Assembly (NCBI GenBank): GCA_016522385.1 | Contig: JAEKFU010000002.1 | Span: 1 to 33,934 of the forward strand | Reading direction: 5' to 3' | Source: Pseudomonadota bacterium | Lineage (GTDB): Bacteria; Pseudomonadota; Alphaproteobacteria; Rhizobiales; Aestuariivirgaceae | Length of the DNA stretch: 33,934 nucleotides | Shown: positions 24,545 to 32,499 of the stretch, in pieces | Layout of the letters: each line of letters starts with the position of its first letter | How positions within the stretch are numbered: position 1 is the stretch's first letter | Program-made: the position numbers and the translations under genes | The notes under the pieces: model-generated | Database searches by the model: none | What the model was told of the DNA's origin: nothing | The model's input: only the letters and a program-made list of their open reading frames with translations

Positions 24545-25267
24545 TTAACGTTTCCTGCGGCCCTCAGCGACAAGGCGGGCCGTTGCCGTTTCGATGGCCG
24601 TTTCCAGTTGTGCCGAGTAATCCCGGCGCTTGAGACCGGCAGGGATTGCAGGAAGGAATTCCACGATGATTGTACCCGGATACCGCAGAAACTTGCGCCG
24701 GGGCCAGTACAGGCCGGAATTGAGCGCAAAAGGCACACACGGCACCCCAAGTTGTAGATAGAGCGCAGCCGCTCCTGGTTTGTAATCCGGTGGCGCATCG
24801 GGCGCCCGTCGTGTGCCTTCCGGAAAAATCAGTATCTGGCGGTTCTTGGCGATCGCTCTATTGGCGTAACCGATCAGACGCTTCAACCCCCCGGCCCCCG
24901 CCGCACGGTCCACCGGAAGCATTTGGAATTTCAGCGCAAACCAGCCAAAAACCGGGATCCAGGTAAGCTCTCGCTTGAGCACTACCGCCGGGTCATCAAG
25001 CAGCGGCAACAGGGCAAATGTTTCCCAGAATGACTGATGCTTGCCGGCAACCATTGCGGGCCCATGCGGAATGTGTTCGATGCCGCGCACCTCATGTCGC
25101 GTACCGACAATCAGTTTAAGCCACCATAAGGATGCCCTCGCCCAGACCTTGAGCGCCGCCATCGACCAGGCGCGCGGTGTCACATAGTAGAAACACCCGA
25201 ACACCAGAAAGGCGACCAAGTTGATGTAGAAGATAACGTTGAAGGCAAGAGAGCGGATAAACAACAC
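24545..25267 (-). CDS. plsC: Lysophospholipid (1-acyl-glycerol-3-phosphate) acyltransferase, PlsC family
   Basis: The 240-residue protein has a membrane segment at its N-terminus (about 4-28) and the PlsC acyltransferase domain. Motif I reads KHQSFWET: H77 is kept, but the usual aspartate of HX4D is glutamate (E82). FPEGTR (148-153) and VDR (119-121) are present. It would acylate lysophosphatidic acid at the cytoplasmic face of the inner membrane, making phosphatidic acid. The GTG at 25267, with GAGGG upstream, is preferred. The frame is open to 25318, but that would overlap ftsX by 38 bases and add cysteine-rich residues unlike the family. It follows ftsX after 13 bases, so it is probably cotranscribed. 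Confidence 0.88.
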   Translation of the reverse strand: MLFIRSLAFNVIFYINLVAFLVFGCFYYVTPRAWSMAALKVWARASLWWLKLIVGTRHEVRGIEHIPHGPAMVAGKHQSFWETFALLPLLDDPAVVLKRELTWIPVFGWFALKFQMLPVDRAAGAGGLKRLIGYANRAIAKNRQILIFPEGTRRAPDAPPDYKPGAAALYLQLGVPCVPFALNSGLYWPRRKFLRYPGTIIVEFLPAIPAGLKRRDYSAQLETAIETATARLVAEGRRKR

Positions 25268-25280
25268 CAGGTGGAAGCCC

Positions 25281-26240
25281 TCAAAAGATCGATCGCAAGA
25301 TCCGCATTGTGGCCACACGCGCCGTCATCAGGCAGATGAGTGTTGCCACAACCGGAATTACCGGGAACAGAAGATAATCCGCATAGCTCTTGTCGAACGG
25401 CCCGGCAAGAAGTTCACGCATAGCCGACAGGAGACCCCGGGCATTGCCCGTCGATCCCAACAGCAAGAACAGCCCAAACGTCAGCAGCGCACCGAAGAGG
25501 CCCGTCACACCGGCCTTGAAGCCGGCGATGAAAAACCGCCGCTCGACTTGCCGTGCTATGAAACGGTCGCGGGCACCCACGAGATAGAGAACTTCCAGCA
25601 CCTCACGGCTCGTCTCCAGCGCCGCTCGAGTGGCAAACACCACCAGCGCAACAGATGCTCCGGCAATGATCAACAATACTGCCGCCCCGAGCCATCTAAG
25701 CGTCTGTGCCGTTGCTGTGAGCTCTTCCTGCCATTGCCGGTGAGTGTCCAGGCTCGCGCCTTTGACGTCGGCCTTTAGTCTCGCCGAAAGCTGCGCCAGA
25801 TCGGGCGGCGAACGCCGGTCAATCCGTGCCGCAATAAGTCGCGGTATCGGCAGTTCTTCAAGAATCCGGTTCTTGCCCAGCCAGGGTTCCAGAAGACGGG
25901 CGGCCTCGTCTTCACTCAAAACTGTCACGCCAGTAATACCTTGCGTCTGCTCGAGCAGCCGTGCGGCAATATCTGTTTGCTTTGTAATGTCCGCATCGAC
26001 AACCGGACGGATCTGCACGGTGATCTCGCCCGAGATGTCCGAAGTCCATTTGTCGACCGCCCGATTGATCAGCAACATCCCGCCGATCGCCAGACTTGCC
26101 AGATAACACATAACGGACATGGCAATCACCAAGGTGCCCAGCGGCACGTGCACTCTGGGCATGATGGCATTCTGGTGCTGTGGTACGCTGGCCAGCTTTG
26201 GGCTCTCGCTTACCTTTGCGCCTGCTTCGACACTGCTCAT
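25281..26240 (-). CDS. ftsX: Cell division ABC transporter permease FtsX
   Basis: The 319-residue inner-membrane protein has the FtsX plan. A cytoplasmic N-terminus and a first membrane helix (about 34-60) are followed by a periplasmic domain of about 130 residues and three more membrane helices in the C-terminal half. The LEVLYLVGARDRFIARQVERR segment is the conserved FtsX coupling region. With FtsE it forms the FtsEX complex that controls periplasmic peptidoglycan hydrolysis at the division site. Its start overlaps the end of ftsE by four bases (ATGA), a standard coupling. The 33-residue N-terminal extension is polar and variable. Confidence 0.92.
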   Translation of the reverse strand: MSSVEAGAKVSESPKLASVPQHQNAIMPRVHVPLGTLVIAMSVMCYLASLAIGGMLLINRAVDKWTSDISGEITVQIRPVVDADITKQTDIAARLLEQTQGITGVTVLSEDEAARLLEPWLGKNRILEELPIPRLIAARIDRRSPPDLAQLSARLKADVKGASLDTHRQWQEELTATAQTLRWLGAAVLLIIAGASVALVVFATRAALETSREVLEVLYLVGARDRFIARQVERRFFIAGFKAGVTGLFGALLTFGLFLLLGSTGNARGLLSAMRELLAGPFDKSYADYLLFPVIPVVATLICLMTARVATMRILRSIF

Positions 26241-26914
26241 GCGGCCTCCGTCAATAGGCCTCGGTCGAGTTTCATGACCGGCGCCTTGACCTGTGAAATG
26301 AGATGGGTGTCATGGGTCGCCACCAGCACTGTTGTGCCGAACCGGTTGAGTTCCAAGAACAAGCGCATCAGCCGCACAGCTAGCGCCGGATCGACATTAC
26401 CGGTTGGCTCATCTGCCAACAGTAGGTCAGGCTTGCCGACCACAGCGCGAGCGATTGCCGCCCTTTGCTTCTCACCGCCCGACAGGACCGGCGGATAAAC
26501 ATTGGCGTGCTCAGCCAGGCCCACCCATTTCAGCAGCTCCATGACATCGCTGCGATAGGCAGAAGATCTCTGGTTGGCAACCCGCAGCGGCAGCGCCACG
26601 TTCTCAAACGTCGTCAAGTGATCGAGCAACCGGAACTCCTGAAACACCACGCCAATCCTGCGTCGAATATCCGGCAACTCGTCACGTTGGAGTGTAGCGA
26701 CATCCTGGTTGAACAATCGGATCAGGCCCCGGGTCGGCTTGCTGGCCAGGAACAGCAGGCGCAGTAGTGAGGTCTTGCCGGCACCAGACGGTCCGGTGAG
26801 AAACTGGAAAGATCCGGGCTCAAGCTCGAGATTAATGTCCCGCAATACTTCGGGTCCATTGCCGTAGCGCAGGCCGACATTTTCAAATCGGATCAAAGGA
26901 CTTGTGTGCTCCAC
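26237..26914 (-). CDS. ftsE: Cell division ATP-binding protein FtsE
   Basis: The 225-residue ABC ATPase has Walker A GPSGAGKT (41-48), the signature LSGGEKQRAAIARA, Walker B LLLADEPTGNVD and the switch histidine in VATHD. It is cytoplasmic and pairs with FtsX at the membrane. The RFENVGLRYGNG start is typical. The first codon is GTG at 26914 with a weak ribosome site; no upstream start exists in frame, and TTG at codon 7 is an alternative. It is divergent from the zinc-ribbon gene at 27034. The set ftsE-ftsX-plsC, probably with nrdJ, runs on the minus strand. Confidence 0.94.
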   Translation of the reverse strand: MEHTSPLIRFENVGLRYGNGPEVLRDINLELEPGSFQFLTGPSGAGKTSLLRLLFLASKPTRGLIRLFNQDVATLQRDELPDIRRRIGVVFQEFRLLDHLTTFENVALPLRVANQRSSAYRSDVMELLKWVGLAEHANVYPPVLSGGEKQRAAIARAVVGKPDLLLADEPTGNVDPALAVRLMRLFLELNRFGTTVLVATHDTHLISQVKAPVMKLDRGLLTEAA

Positions 26915-27033
26915 ATCATGGCGCGCCCGAACGGCGGTTTACGCGCCCTTAACCATAAGTCTGTTTTGTTTGCCGGACAGTGCATACCGGATGCCGCCGG
27001 TGTTGCCGAATCACCTTTGGAAATACATTCGCG

Positions 27034-27762
27034 ATGATAGTCTCTTGTCCTTCCTGCGCAACACGCTACGACCTGCCCGGTAATAAGATTGCAGCCGATG
27101 GTTCGGTGATCCGCTGTGCCGCGTGCGGCCACAGTTGGCTGGAATCAAGCGCTGTCGAAGTCATTGACGCGCGTCCCGAACCGGCAGCGGCTTTACCGGC
27201 GCCTGTCATCGATGACAGCAGTTACGAGCTCGAAATTGAGGTGCTGCGCCTGACCAAGGCGTCGATGGCGGCCGAGCGCCAACACACCCGTAGTCGGGCG
27301 AGGAAACGGGCTGAGACGAAGGGCTGGTGCGGCCTCACCGCCGCCATCGCCGCTACCGCTGCCGGCCTTTGTGCATTTCCGCACCATGTTGTCCAATTTG
27401 CCCCCGGCGCTGCCAAGCTTTACGAAAAGGCCAGTATCCCCGTCAATATCCGCGGCTTCGAGATCACCAACATTCAACAACAACACCTGCTTGCCGACGG
27501 CACCCGTGTCCTGGCGGTGCGCGGCAAGGTGAAGAATATCGCCAATTCGGAAGAAAAGGCACCAGCCCTGCGGTTCATTCTGCGCGATGCCCAACACCGC
27601 GAAGTATATGCCTGGACGCTGAACGGGGTGACGACGCGCGCGCTGAAACCTGATGAGGTAACCAATTTCGTTACCCGCCTCGCCTCACCGCCGGAATCTG
27701 CGGATGATTTGCAGATTCGCTTTGCTCGCGCAGATGAAATCGGATCAAATGCCAGGCCATGA
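27034..27762 (+). CDS. Zinc-ribbon (MJ0042) and DUF3426-like membrane protein
   Basis: The 242-residue protein starts MIVSCPSCATRYDLP. C5, C8, C28 and C31 form the MJ0042-type zinc ribbon (CxxC...CxxC). A charged linker rich in arginine and alanine leads to a single membrane helix (about 103-122). The rest is a likely periplasmic beta-rich domain (about 140-242) resembling DUF3426, with ADGTRVLAVRGKVKNIANSE as the clearest part. The frame is open to 26980, but the ATG at 27034 matches the family. The function is unestablished. It lies between ftsE (divergent) and hpt, whose ATG overlaps its stop by four bases (ATGA). Confidence 0.85.
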   Translation: MIVSCPSCATRYDLPGNKIAADGSVIRCAACGHSWLESSAVEVIDARPEPAAALPAPVIDDSSYELEIEVLRLTKASMAAERQHTRSRARKRAETKGWCGLTAAIAATAAGLCAFPHHVVQFAPGAAKLYEKASIPVNIRGFEITNIQQQHLLADGTRVLAVRGKVKNIANSEEKAPALRFILRDAQHREVYAWTLNGVTTRALKPDEVTNFVTRLASPPESADDLQIRFARADEIGSNARP

Positions 27763-28313
27763 CGGCCGTTGAAATAAATGGACATCAAATTGAAGTCTTA
27801 TTCACGGAGGCAGAAATCGCCGCCCGAGTAGGCGAACTCGCCCGTCTAGTGGCAGAAGAGCAGCCGGAAAACCTGCTTGTTGTTCCGGTACTGAAGGGCA
27901 GTTTTATCTTTGCCGCCGACCTCATTCGGGCGTTTTACCGGGCAAGACTTTTGCCGGAAGTCGACTTCATGATGCTGGCCAGTTACCGCGACAAGACCAG
28001 CTCATCGGGCCAGGTCGACATTCTGCGCGACATCGAGACGGATGTGCGCGAACGCGACGTTCTGCTCATCGATGACATCCTCGAATCGGGCCGCACGCTG
28101 GCCTTTGCCAAGGACCTTCTGGCCGCCCGCGGTGCCAATCGGGTGTTCACCGCCGTCCTGCTCGACAAACCCGGCCATCGCGCCGCCGATATCGATGCCG
28201 ATTTCAAAGGCTTCGACTGCCCCGACAAATTCGTCGTTGGCTACGGCATGGACATGGCCCACGCCTACCGGGAGCTGCCATTTGTCGGGTTCGTGATGAA
28301 TCCTTGCGGATAG
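27759..28313 (+). CDS. hpt: Hypoxanthine phosphoribosyltransferase
   Basis: The 184-residue type I phosphoribosyltransferase salvages hypoxanthine (and often guanine) to IMP or GMP with PRPP in the cytosol. The PRPP-binding motif VLLIDDILESGRT is at 101-113, preceded by the VPVLKGSFIFAADLIRA loop (43-59). KFVVGYGMDMAHAYRELPFVG near the end is the purine-binding region. Length is standard. Its ATG overlaps the stop of the zinc-ribbon gene, so the two are translationally coupled. A terminator hairpin follows after 13 bases. Confidence 0.95.
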   Translation: MTAVEINGHQIEVLFTEAEIAARVGELARLVAEEQPENLLVVPVLKGSFIFAADLIRAFYRARLLPEVDFMMLASYRDKTSSSGQVDILRDIETDVRERDVLLIDDILESGRTLAFAKDLLAARGANRVFTAVLLDKPGHRAADIDADFKGFDCPDKFVVGYGMDMAHAYRELPFVGFVMNPCG

Positions 28314-28326
28314 CGGTACTGTCTCC

Positions 28327-28357
28327 CGCCTGTCCGGGCACCATAAGCGGACGGGCG
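28327..28357. terminator. Hairpin between the convergent hpt and TIGR02302 genes
   Basis: CGCCTGTCCG pairs with CGGACGGGCG across an 11-base loop, a 10-bp stem with one G-U pair on the plus-strand RNA. It fills the short gap between two convergent genes and probably ends both transcripts. No clear T-tract follows on either side. Confidence 0.5.
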
Positions 28358-28367
28358 CCGATTTCAG

Positions 28368-30899
28368 TTAATAGAGCCCGTCCAACAGTCGGTCGAGATA
28401 ATCGAGCTCGATGCGCGGGCGCTGCGGCTGGTTGGCCCGATTGCGTAGCATTTCCAGGATCTGGCGCGCCCGCTCGACCGCCGCCTGTCCGGGCACCATG
28501 TTGCGGTCCGGTCCGAAATCCTCACCGCTACGCGGCATCGGCCGGCCAAGCGGATCATCGCGATTGCCACGTGCCTCGCCCGAGCGTCCGAAATTGCCCT
28601 CATTGCCGTTGCCCTGCTGCTGCAGGTTGCGGGCCATCGTCCGGGCACTTTCACGCAAGCCCTCCATCGCCTCGCCTTGCTTACCAAGCGCTTCGCCTTT
28701 TTCGCCTTCGCGCAACGCACCAGCAGCGCCTTCCATGGCTTCCTTGGAGCGCTCCATGCCACCAGGCGTGTTCATGCCTTGCTGATTGAGCTGTTGCATC
28801 AATTCATCGAGCATCCGTCCTAAGGCATCCTGCTGATCCGACAGACTGTCCTGCTGGCGCTGGCCTTGACCCGGCTCACCGGGTCGCATTCCCGGCGGCG
28901 CGTCCTGCCGCTGGCCATTGAAGCCGTCCGGCAACTGGAAGGTCTGATCCATCAGCTGCTGCTGGCGCTGCATCATCTCGCCAAGCTGCTGGAGCATGCG
29001 TGACATTGGCGAACTGTTTTGCGGATCCCCCTGCCGCGCCACACCCGGACGCAAATTCTTCAACAGGTTCTCCAGCTGCGACAACATCTCTTGTGCCGCG
29101 TCCCTGGACCCGGATCTCGCCAGGTTCTCGATCATGTCGAGCATTTTCTGCAAATCCTGCGAGCGGACCATTTGGTCGGGATCAATTTGTTGCTCGCGCA
29201 TCTGCTCTCCGTTTTTGAGCGCCTGCTGCATCTGGCGCGCCATGGTTTCGAGCATGCGGTTCATCGCTTCACGCATCTTGCTCATCAGCTCGGCAATTTT
29301 TTCTTGCGACGCGCCCTCAGCCAGAGCCTTTTGTAATTCCTTACGCAGAGCCTCCAATTCTTTCAGCACGCCGGTCAAATCGCCATCTTCAATTGATACC
29401 GCCAGCTCCCACAACAACTCCACAACCTTCTTAATGTCGTCGTTCGATTTCGCGTCATACAGTTTGCTCGTAACCATACGCATGCCGAGATAATGTCCGG
29501 ATCTCTCGAATAGCTCGTCCGGCCAGGCCATCAACGCCGACAAAGTGCGTACAATGCGCTGGCTTTCGTCCGGCCTTAACACCAGTGCCCGACGCTGCTC
29601 GACAACCACTCGCGCAAGAAGCTTCCTGAAATCCCGTTCCGGCAACTTGAACCGCACCGGATCACTTTTGCCTGTCTGCTGTGCCTGATCGGAAACCTCA
29701 AGGTGCAGATCCACCATCATGCCGGCCCACGGATGGGATGTGAAATCCATGAATGCCCGGCCATCGGCAACGCGCGGGTTGAGCTTTTGCATATTTATTA
29801 CGGACTGTGGCGGATCGTAGTTAAGCGCCCCCGAAAGAGCCGTCTGCGCGCCTTCGTCAGCCAATGAGAAGCGGGCCTCCAGACCGGCAATGCCATAATC
29901 ATCGCCGGCCTTCCAGGGAACCGCAAAGCCACCGGTCGGCGTGATTGCCAACTTGCCCGAAATTTCGGCGGTCGGAGCAGCATCGGGAATGACCGCAATG
30001 CGCCACTCGGCGAGCTCGTTGCCATTCTCCAGGAGCGAGATATGGACCGGCCGGTCGAGCTTGGTTCTTGCTTCATGGACCGCAGTATCTGCACTTGCCG
30101 GGATTTCTATGGACAATGGCGCCGCGGCCGAATTGCGCTGGCGGGTCGGATCAGTCATTTCGAGGACCGGTTGCCGTGCACCGTTGAGCCGCACAACCAG
30201 CAGACTGCCCTGCGGCACCAGAAGCTCTTTGGTCTTTTCAAGTCGTGCTTGTGCTGCTGGCCCGGTCAGCAGGATAGGCGGTCTGCCTGTATAGGCTGGC
30301 GGGGTGATCCATGCATCAAATCCGGCCACCGTTTGGGCTCTTGCTGGGGCACTGACGACCTCGATCAGTCGTTTGTCCCATTGACCCCAGTTGAGAAACC
30401 CCACACTGATCAACGCAATCGCCAGGGCGCTGCGCAGAGCAAAGGGATCAAGCTTTGGCAATCCGGAACGCGGCCAACCGGCGCGAAGCGCCTTCAGATG
30501 GGCCGCCATGCGCTGCTTATGCACCAACCAGATCGCCCGGCTGGCCGCAGCCGCCTGCGGCTCGGCCAATTTATCCTGCCAGGCAGTCGCAGGCCGATGT
30601 TTCAGGCCCGACCGCACTTCAATGCGCCGCAGGGCACTTTCGTCGCTCGGCCAGCGCACATTGAGCAACGGCCATAGAGCCGCCAGGAACCCCAGCCCAA
30701 GCACGCCCGCTGCGGTGGTCTTGACACCTATCGGCAGCATTGCAGGGACCCCGAGCAGAACGATCAGCAATGCGCTTCCCGCTAACATAAACGCGGGAAA
30801 TAGCGCCACCCAAAGCTGCTCGAAGATAAGGGCGCTTTTGGCCAAACTCAGTTTGCGCTTCAGCGTACGGGTTGGTTTATCAATCATGTCAGAATTCAC
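28368..30899 (-). CDS. TIGR02302/DUF4175 family membrane protein
   Basis: The 843-residue protein has hydrophobic segments near the N-terminus (about 25-48 and 58-82) and another at about 150-168. A large, probably periplasmic, beta-rich region (about 190-420) follows, including VAGFDAWITPPAYTGRPP and LLVPQGSLLVVRL. The C-terminal 300 residues are helical and rich in glutamine, methionine and glutamate, forming long coiled-coil and low-complexity stretches. This layout matches the alphaproteobacterial TIGR02302 family, whose function is unknown. The first codon is GTG at 30899; an ATG at 30887 is equally possible and neither has a clear ribosome site. It follows lysA on the same strand, as in many Hyphomicrobiales, although a hairpin lies between them. 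Confidence 0.88.
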   Translation of the reverse strand: MNSDMIDKPTRTLKRKLSLAKSALIFEQLWVALFPAFMLAGSALLIVLLGVPAMLPIGVKTTAAGVLGLGFLAALWPLLNVRWPSDESALRRIEVRSGLKHRPATAWQDKLAEPQAAAASRAIWLVHKQRMAAHLKALRAGWPRSGLPKLDPFALRSALAIALISVGFLNWGQWDKRLIEVVSAPARAQTVAGFDAWITPPAYTGRPPILLTGPAAQARLEKTKELLVPQGSLLVVRLNGARQPVLEMTDPTRQRNSAAAPLSIEIPASADTAVHEARTKLDRPVHISLLENGNELAEWRIAVIPDAAPTAEISGKLAITPTGGFAVPWKAGDDYGIAGLEARFSLADEGAQTALSGALNYDPPQSVINMQKLNPRVADGRAFMDFTSHPWAGMMVDLHLEVSDQAQQTGKSDPVRFKLPERDFRKLLARVVVEQRRALVLRPDESQRIVRTLSALMAWPDELFERSGHYLGMRMVTSKLYDAKSNDDIKKVVELLWELAVSIEDGDLTGVLKELEALRKELQKALAEGASQEKIAELMSKMREAMNRMLETMARQMQQALKNGEQMREQQIDPDQMVRSQDLQKMLDMIENLARSGSRDAAQEMLSQLENLLKNLRPGVARQGDPQNSSPMSRMLQQLGEMMQRQQQLMDQTFQLPDGFNGQRQDAPPGMRPGEPGQGQRQQDSLSDQQDALGRMLDELMQQLNQQGMNTPGGMERSKEAMEGAAGALREGEKGEALGKQGEAMEGLRESARTMARNLQQQGNGNEGNFGRSGEARGNRDDPLGRPMPRSGEDFGPDRNMVPGQAAVERARQILEMLRNRANQPQRPRIELDYLDRLLDGLY

Positions 30900-30965
30900 T
30901 CTAGCACAAGATCTGCAAAAATAGTGTGTCGATTAAAGCACCGCTCCCAAACTTGTGACATTGGC

Positions 30966-30989
30966 TTAGGGTGTGTCCCCACACCCTAA
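30966..30989 (-). terminator. Hairpin overlapping the lysA stop codon
   Basis: TTAGGGTGTG and CACACCCTAA are perfect 10-bp inverted copies around a 4-base loop. The stem includes the lysA stop codon (30988-30986). It could terminate or attenuate transcription between lysA and the downstream TIGR02302 gene, but no T-tract follows. Confidence 0.45.
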
Positions 30990-32257
30990 TCGATTTGCCA
31001 GGTGGCAAGATGATCCTGGCCAATCAGTTGTTCGTAAGTCTGCCGCGGCCTGACAAGTGCAAACCGGTCGCCATGAACAAGCACTTCAGCAACCAGCGGC
31101 CGCGTATTATAGGTTCCCGACTGTACGGCTCCATAAGCTCCCGCCGTAGCAACGGCAATCAGGTCTCCGGCCTGAAGCTCGGGAATTTTGCGGTCCAGTG
31201 CCAGATAGTCACCGGTCTCGCAAACCGGTCCGACGATATCGGCAATCACCGTCGGTCGATCACATGAGACCTCCCGGACCGGCATGATGTCGTGAAATGC
31301 ATCGTACAGCGTCGGCCGGATGAGGTCGTTCATCGCTGCATCAGTTACCAGGAAACATTTGCTGTCACCGCGTTTGACATAGATCACCCGCATTACCAGG
31401 ATGCCGGCATTGCCAACAATCATTCGGCCCGGTTCCAATACCAGTTTGCAATCGAGATCTCCAAGCGTACGCTTGACCATTGCCGCGTACTCACTGGGGT
31501 GCGGCGGAATATCATTGGTGCCGCGATAGGGTACACCGAGGCCGCCGCCAAGATCCACATGGCGGATTGTATGGCCTTGACCCCGCAATATGGCGACCAG
31601 CTCGGCCATCAGCGTATAGGCCTGGTCATATGGCTCAAGTTCGGTAATCTGGCTACCGATATGCATGTCGACCCCGGCGACATCGACACCTTCCAGGGTC
31701 GCCGCATGAGCGTAAACCTCTTCGGCTCTCAGATACGGAATACCGAACTTGTTGTCGGATCTTCCGGTCGTGATCTTGGCGTGCGTCTTGGCATCAACAT
31801 CCGGATTGACCCGGATCGAAACACTTGCGCGTGTGCCGAGTCGTGTTGCTATATTTGAGAGCAGCTCCAGCTCAGGTTCGGATTCCACATTGAAACAGGC
31901 GATACCCTGTTGCAGCGCATAGGCCATCTCGCGCGCCGTCTTGCCGACACCGGAAAACACGATCTTACGGCCCGGGATAGCGAGCGCGACTGCCCGGCGC
32001 AACTCGCCCTCCGAGACAACGTCCACACCGGCGCCCAAATCGACGAGCGTCTTGATCACGGCCTGGTTGGAGTTCGCCTTCATGGCATAACAGATCTGGT
32101 GGTCGATCCCCGCAAAGGCATCATCGAACACCTTGTAGTGTCGCTGCAGGGTTGCAGTGGAATAGCAGTAGAACGGCGTGTCGACTTCTTCTGCCAACAC
32201 CTGCAGATTGACATCCTCGGCATGAAGGATGCCGTCCTTATAGGCAAAGTGGTGCAT
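30986..32257 (-). CDS. lysA: Diaminopimelate decarboxylase
   Basis: The 423-residue PLP enzyme makes L-lysine from meso-diaminopimelate, the last step of lysine synthesis in the cytosol. The PLP lysine is K60 in CYAMKAN. DMHIGSQI, VDLGGGLGVPY and LEPGRMIVGNAG are the fold type III barrel landmarks. The C-terminal catalytic segment GPVCETGDYLALDR is intact. The ATG at 32257 lies 27 bases after the lptM stop, in an apparent argH-lptM-lysA operon. The length matches the family. Confidence 0.95.
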   Translation of the reverse strand: MHHFAYKDGILHAEDVNLQVLAEEVDTPFYCYSTATLQRHYKVFDDAFAGIDHQICYAMKANSNQAVIKTLVDLGAGVDVVSEGELRRAVALAIPGRKIVFSGVGKTAREMAYALQQGIACFNVESEPELELLSNIATRLGTRASVSIRVNPDVDAKTHAKITTGRSDNKFGIPYLRAEEVYAHAATLEGVDVAGVDMHIGSQITELEPYDQAYTLMAELVAILRGQGHTIRHVDLGGGLGVPYRGTNDIPPHPSEYAAMVKRTLGDLDCKLVLEPGRMIVGNAGILVMRVIYVKRGDSKCFLVTDAAMNDLIRPTLYDAFHDIMPVREVSCDRPTVIADIVGPVCETGDYLALDRKIPELQAGDLIAVATAGAYGAVQSGTYNTRPLVAEVLVHGDRFALVRPRQTYEQLIGQDHLATWQID

Positions 32258-32284
32258 GAATTGAGCGCGTCCCGACTTGCAGAC

Positions 32285-32431
32285 TCAGATCACTTTATCG
32301 AGCACGAAAGGTGGATCTGGCTGAGGATCGGTCTGGGCGCCGGGCGGCGGCTCCAGCGCGCCACGCGCACCGCATCCCGCTACCAGCGCCGCCAGCGCCG
32401 TAACAGCCATGATCCGGATTATTCCGCTCAT
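32285..32431 (-). CDS. lptM: Small lipoprotein, LptM (YifL)-like
   Basis: The 48-residue precursor starts MSGIIRIMAVTALAALVAGC, a lipoprotein signal peptide with lipobox LVAGC and the lipidated cysteine at residue 20. The mature part GARGALEPPPG followed by proline- and aspartate-rich sequence is typical of the short lipoproteins encoded between argH and lysA. In E. coli LptM helps assemble the LptD LPS transporter at the outer membrane; a similar role here is inferred. The ATG at 32431 has GGGAG nine bases upstream. The frame is open back to 32542 into argH, but the lipoprotein start is clear. Confidence 0.85.
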   Translation of the reverse strand: MSGIIRIMAVTALAALVAGCGARGALEPPPGAQTDPQPDPPFVLDKVI

Positions 32432-32499
32432 GCCGGCCAACTCCCACAGTTCTCGAACACTTGTCATCACAAAAGCACTGACCACTTGGAAACTCAAGG

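Noticed and set aside
28550-29300. Repetitive Gln/Met-rich coding sequence as a possible tandem repeat array
   Set aside because: It is low-complexity coiled-coil coding sequence typical of TIGR02302 proteins, with no regular repeat unit.
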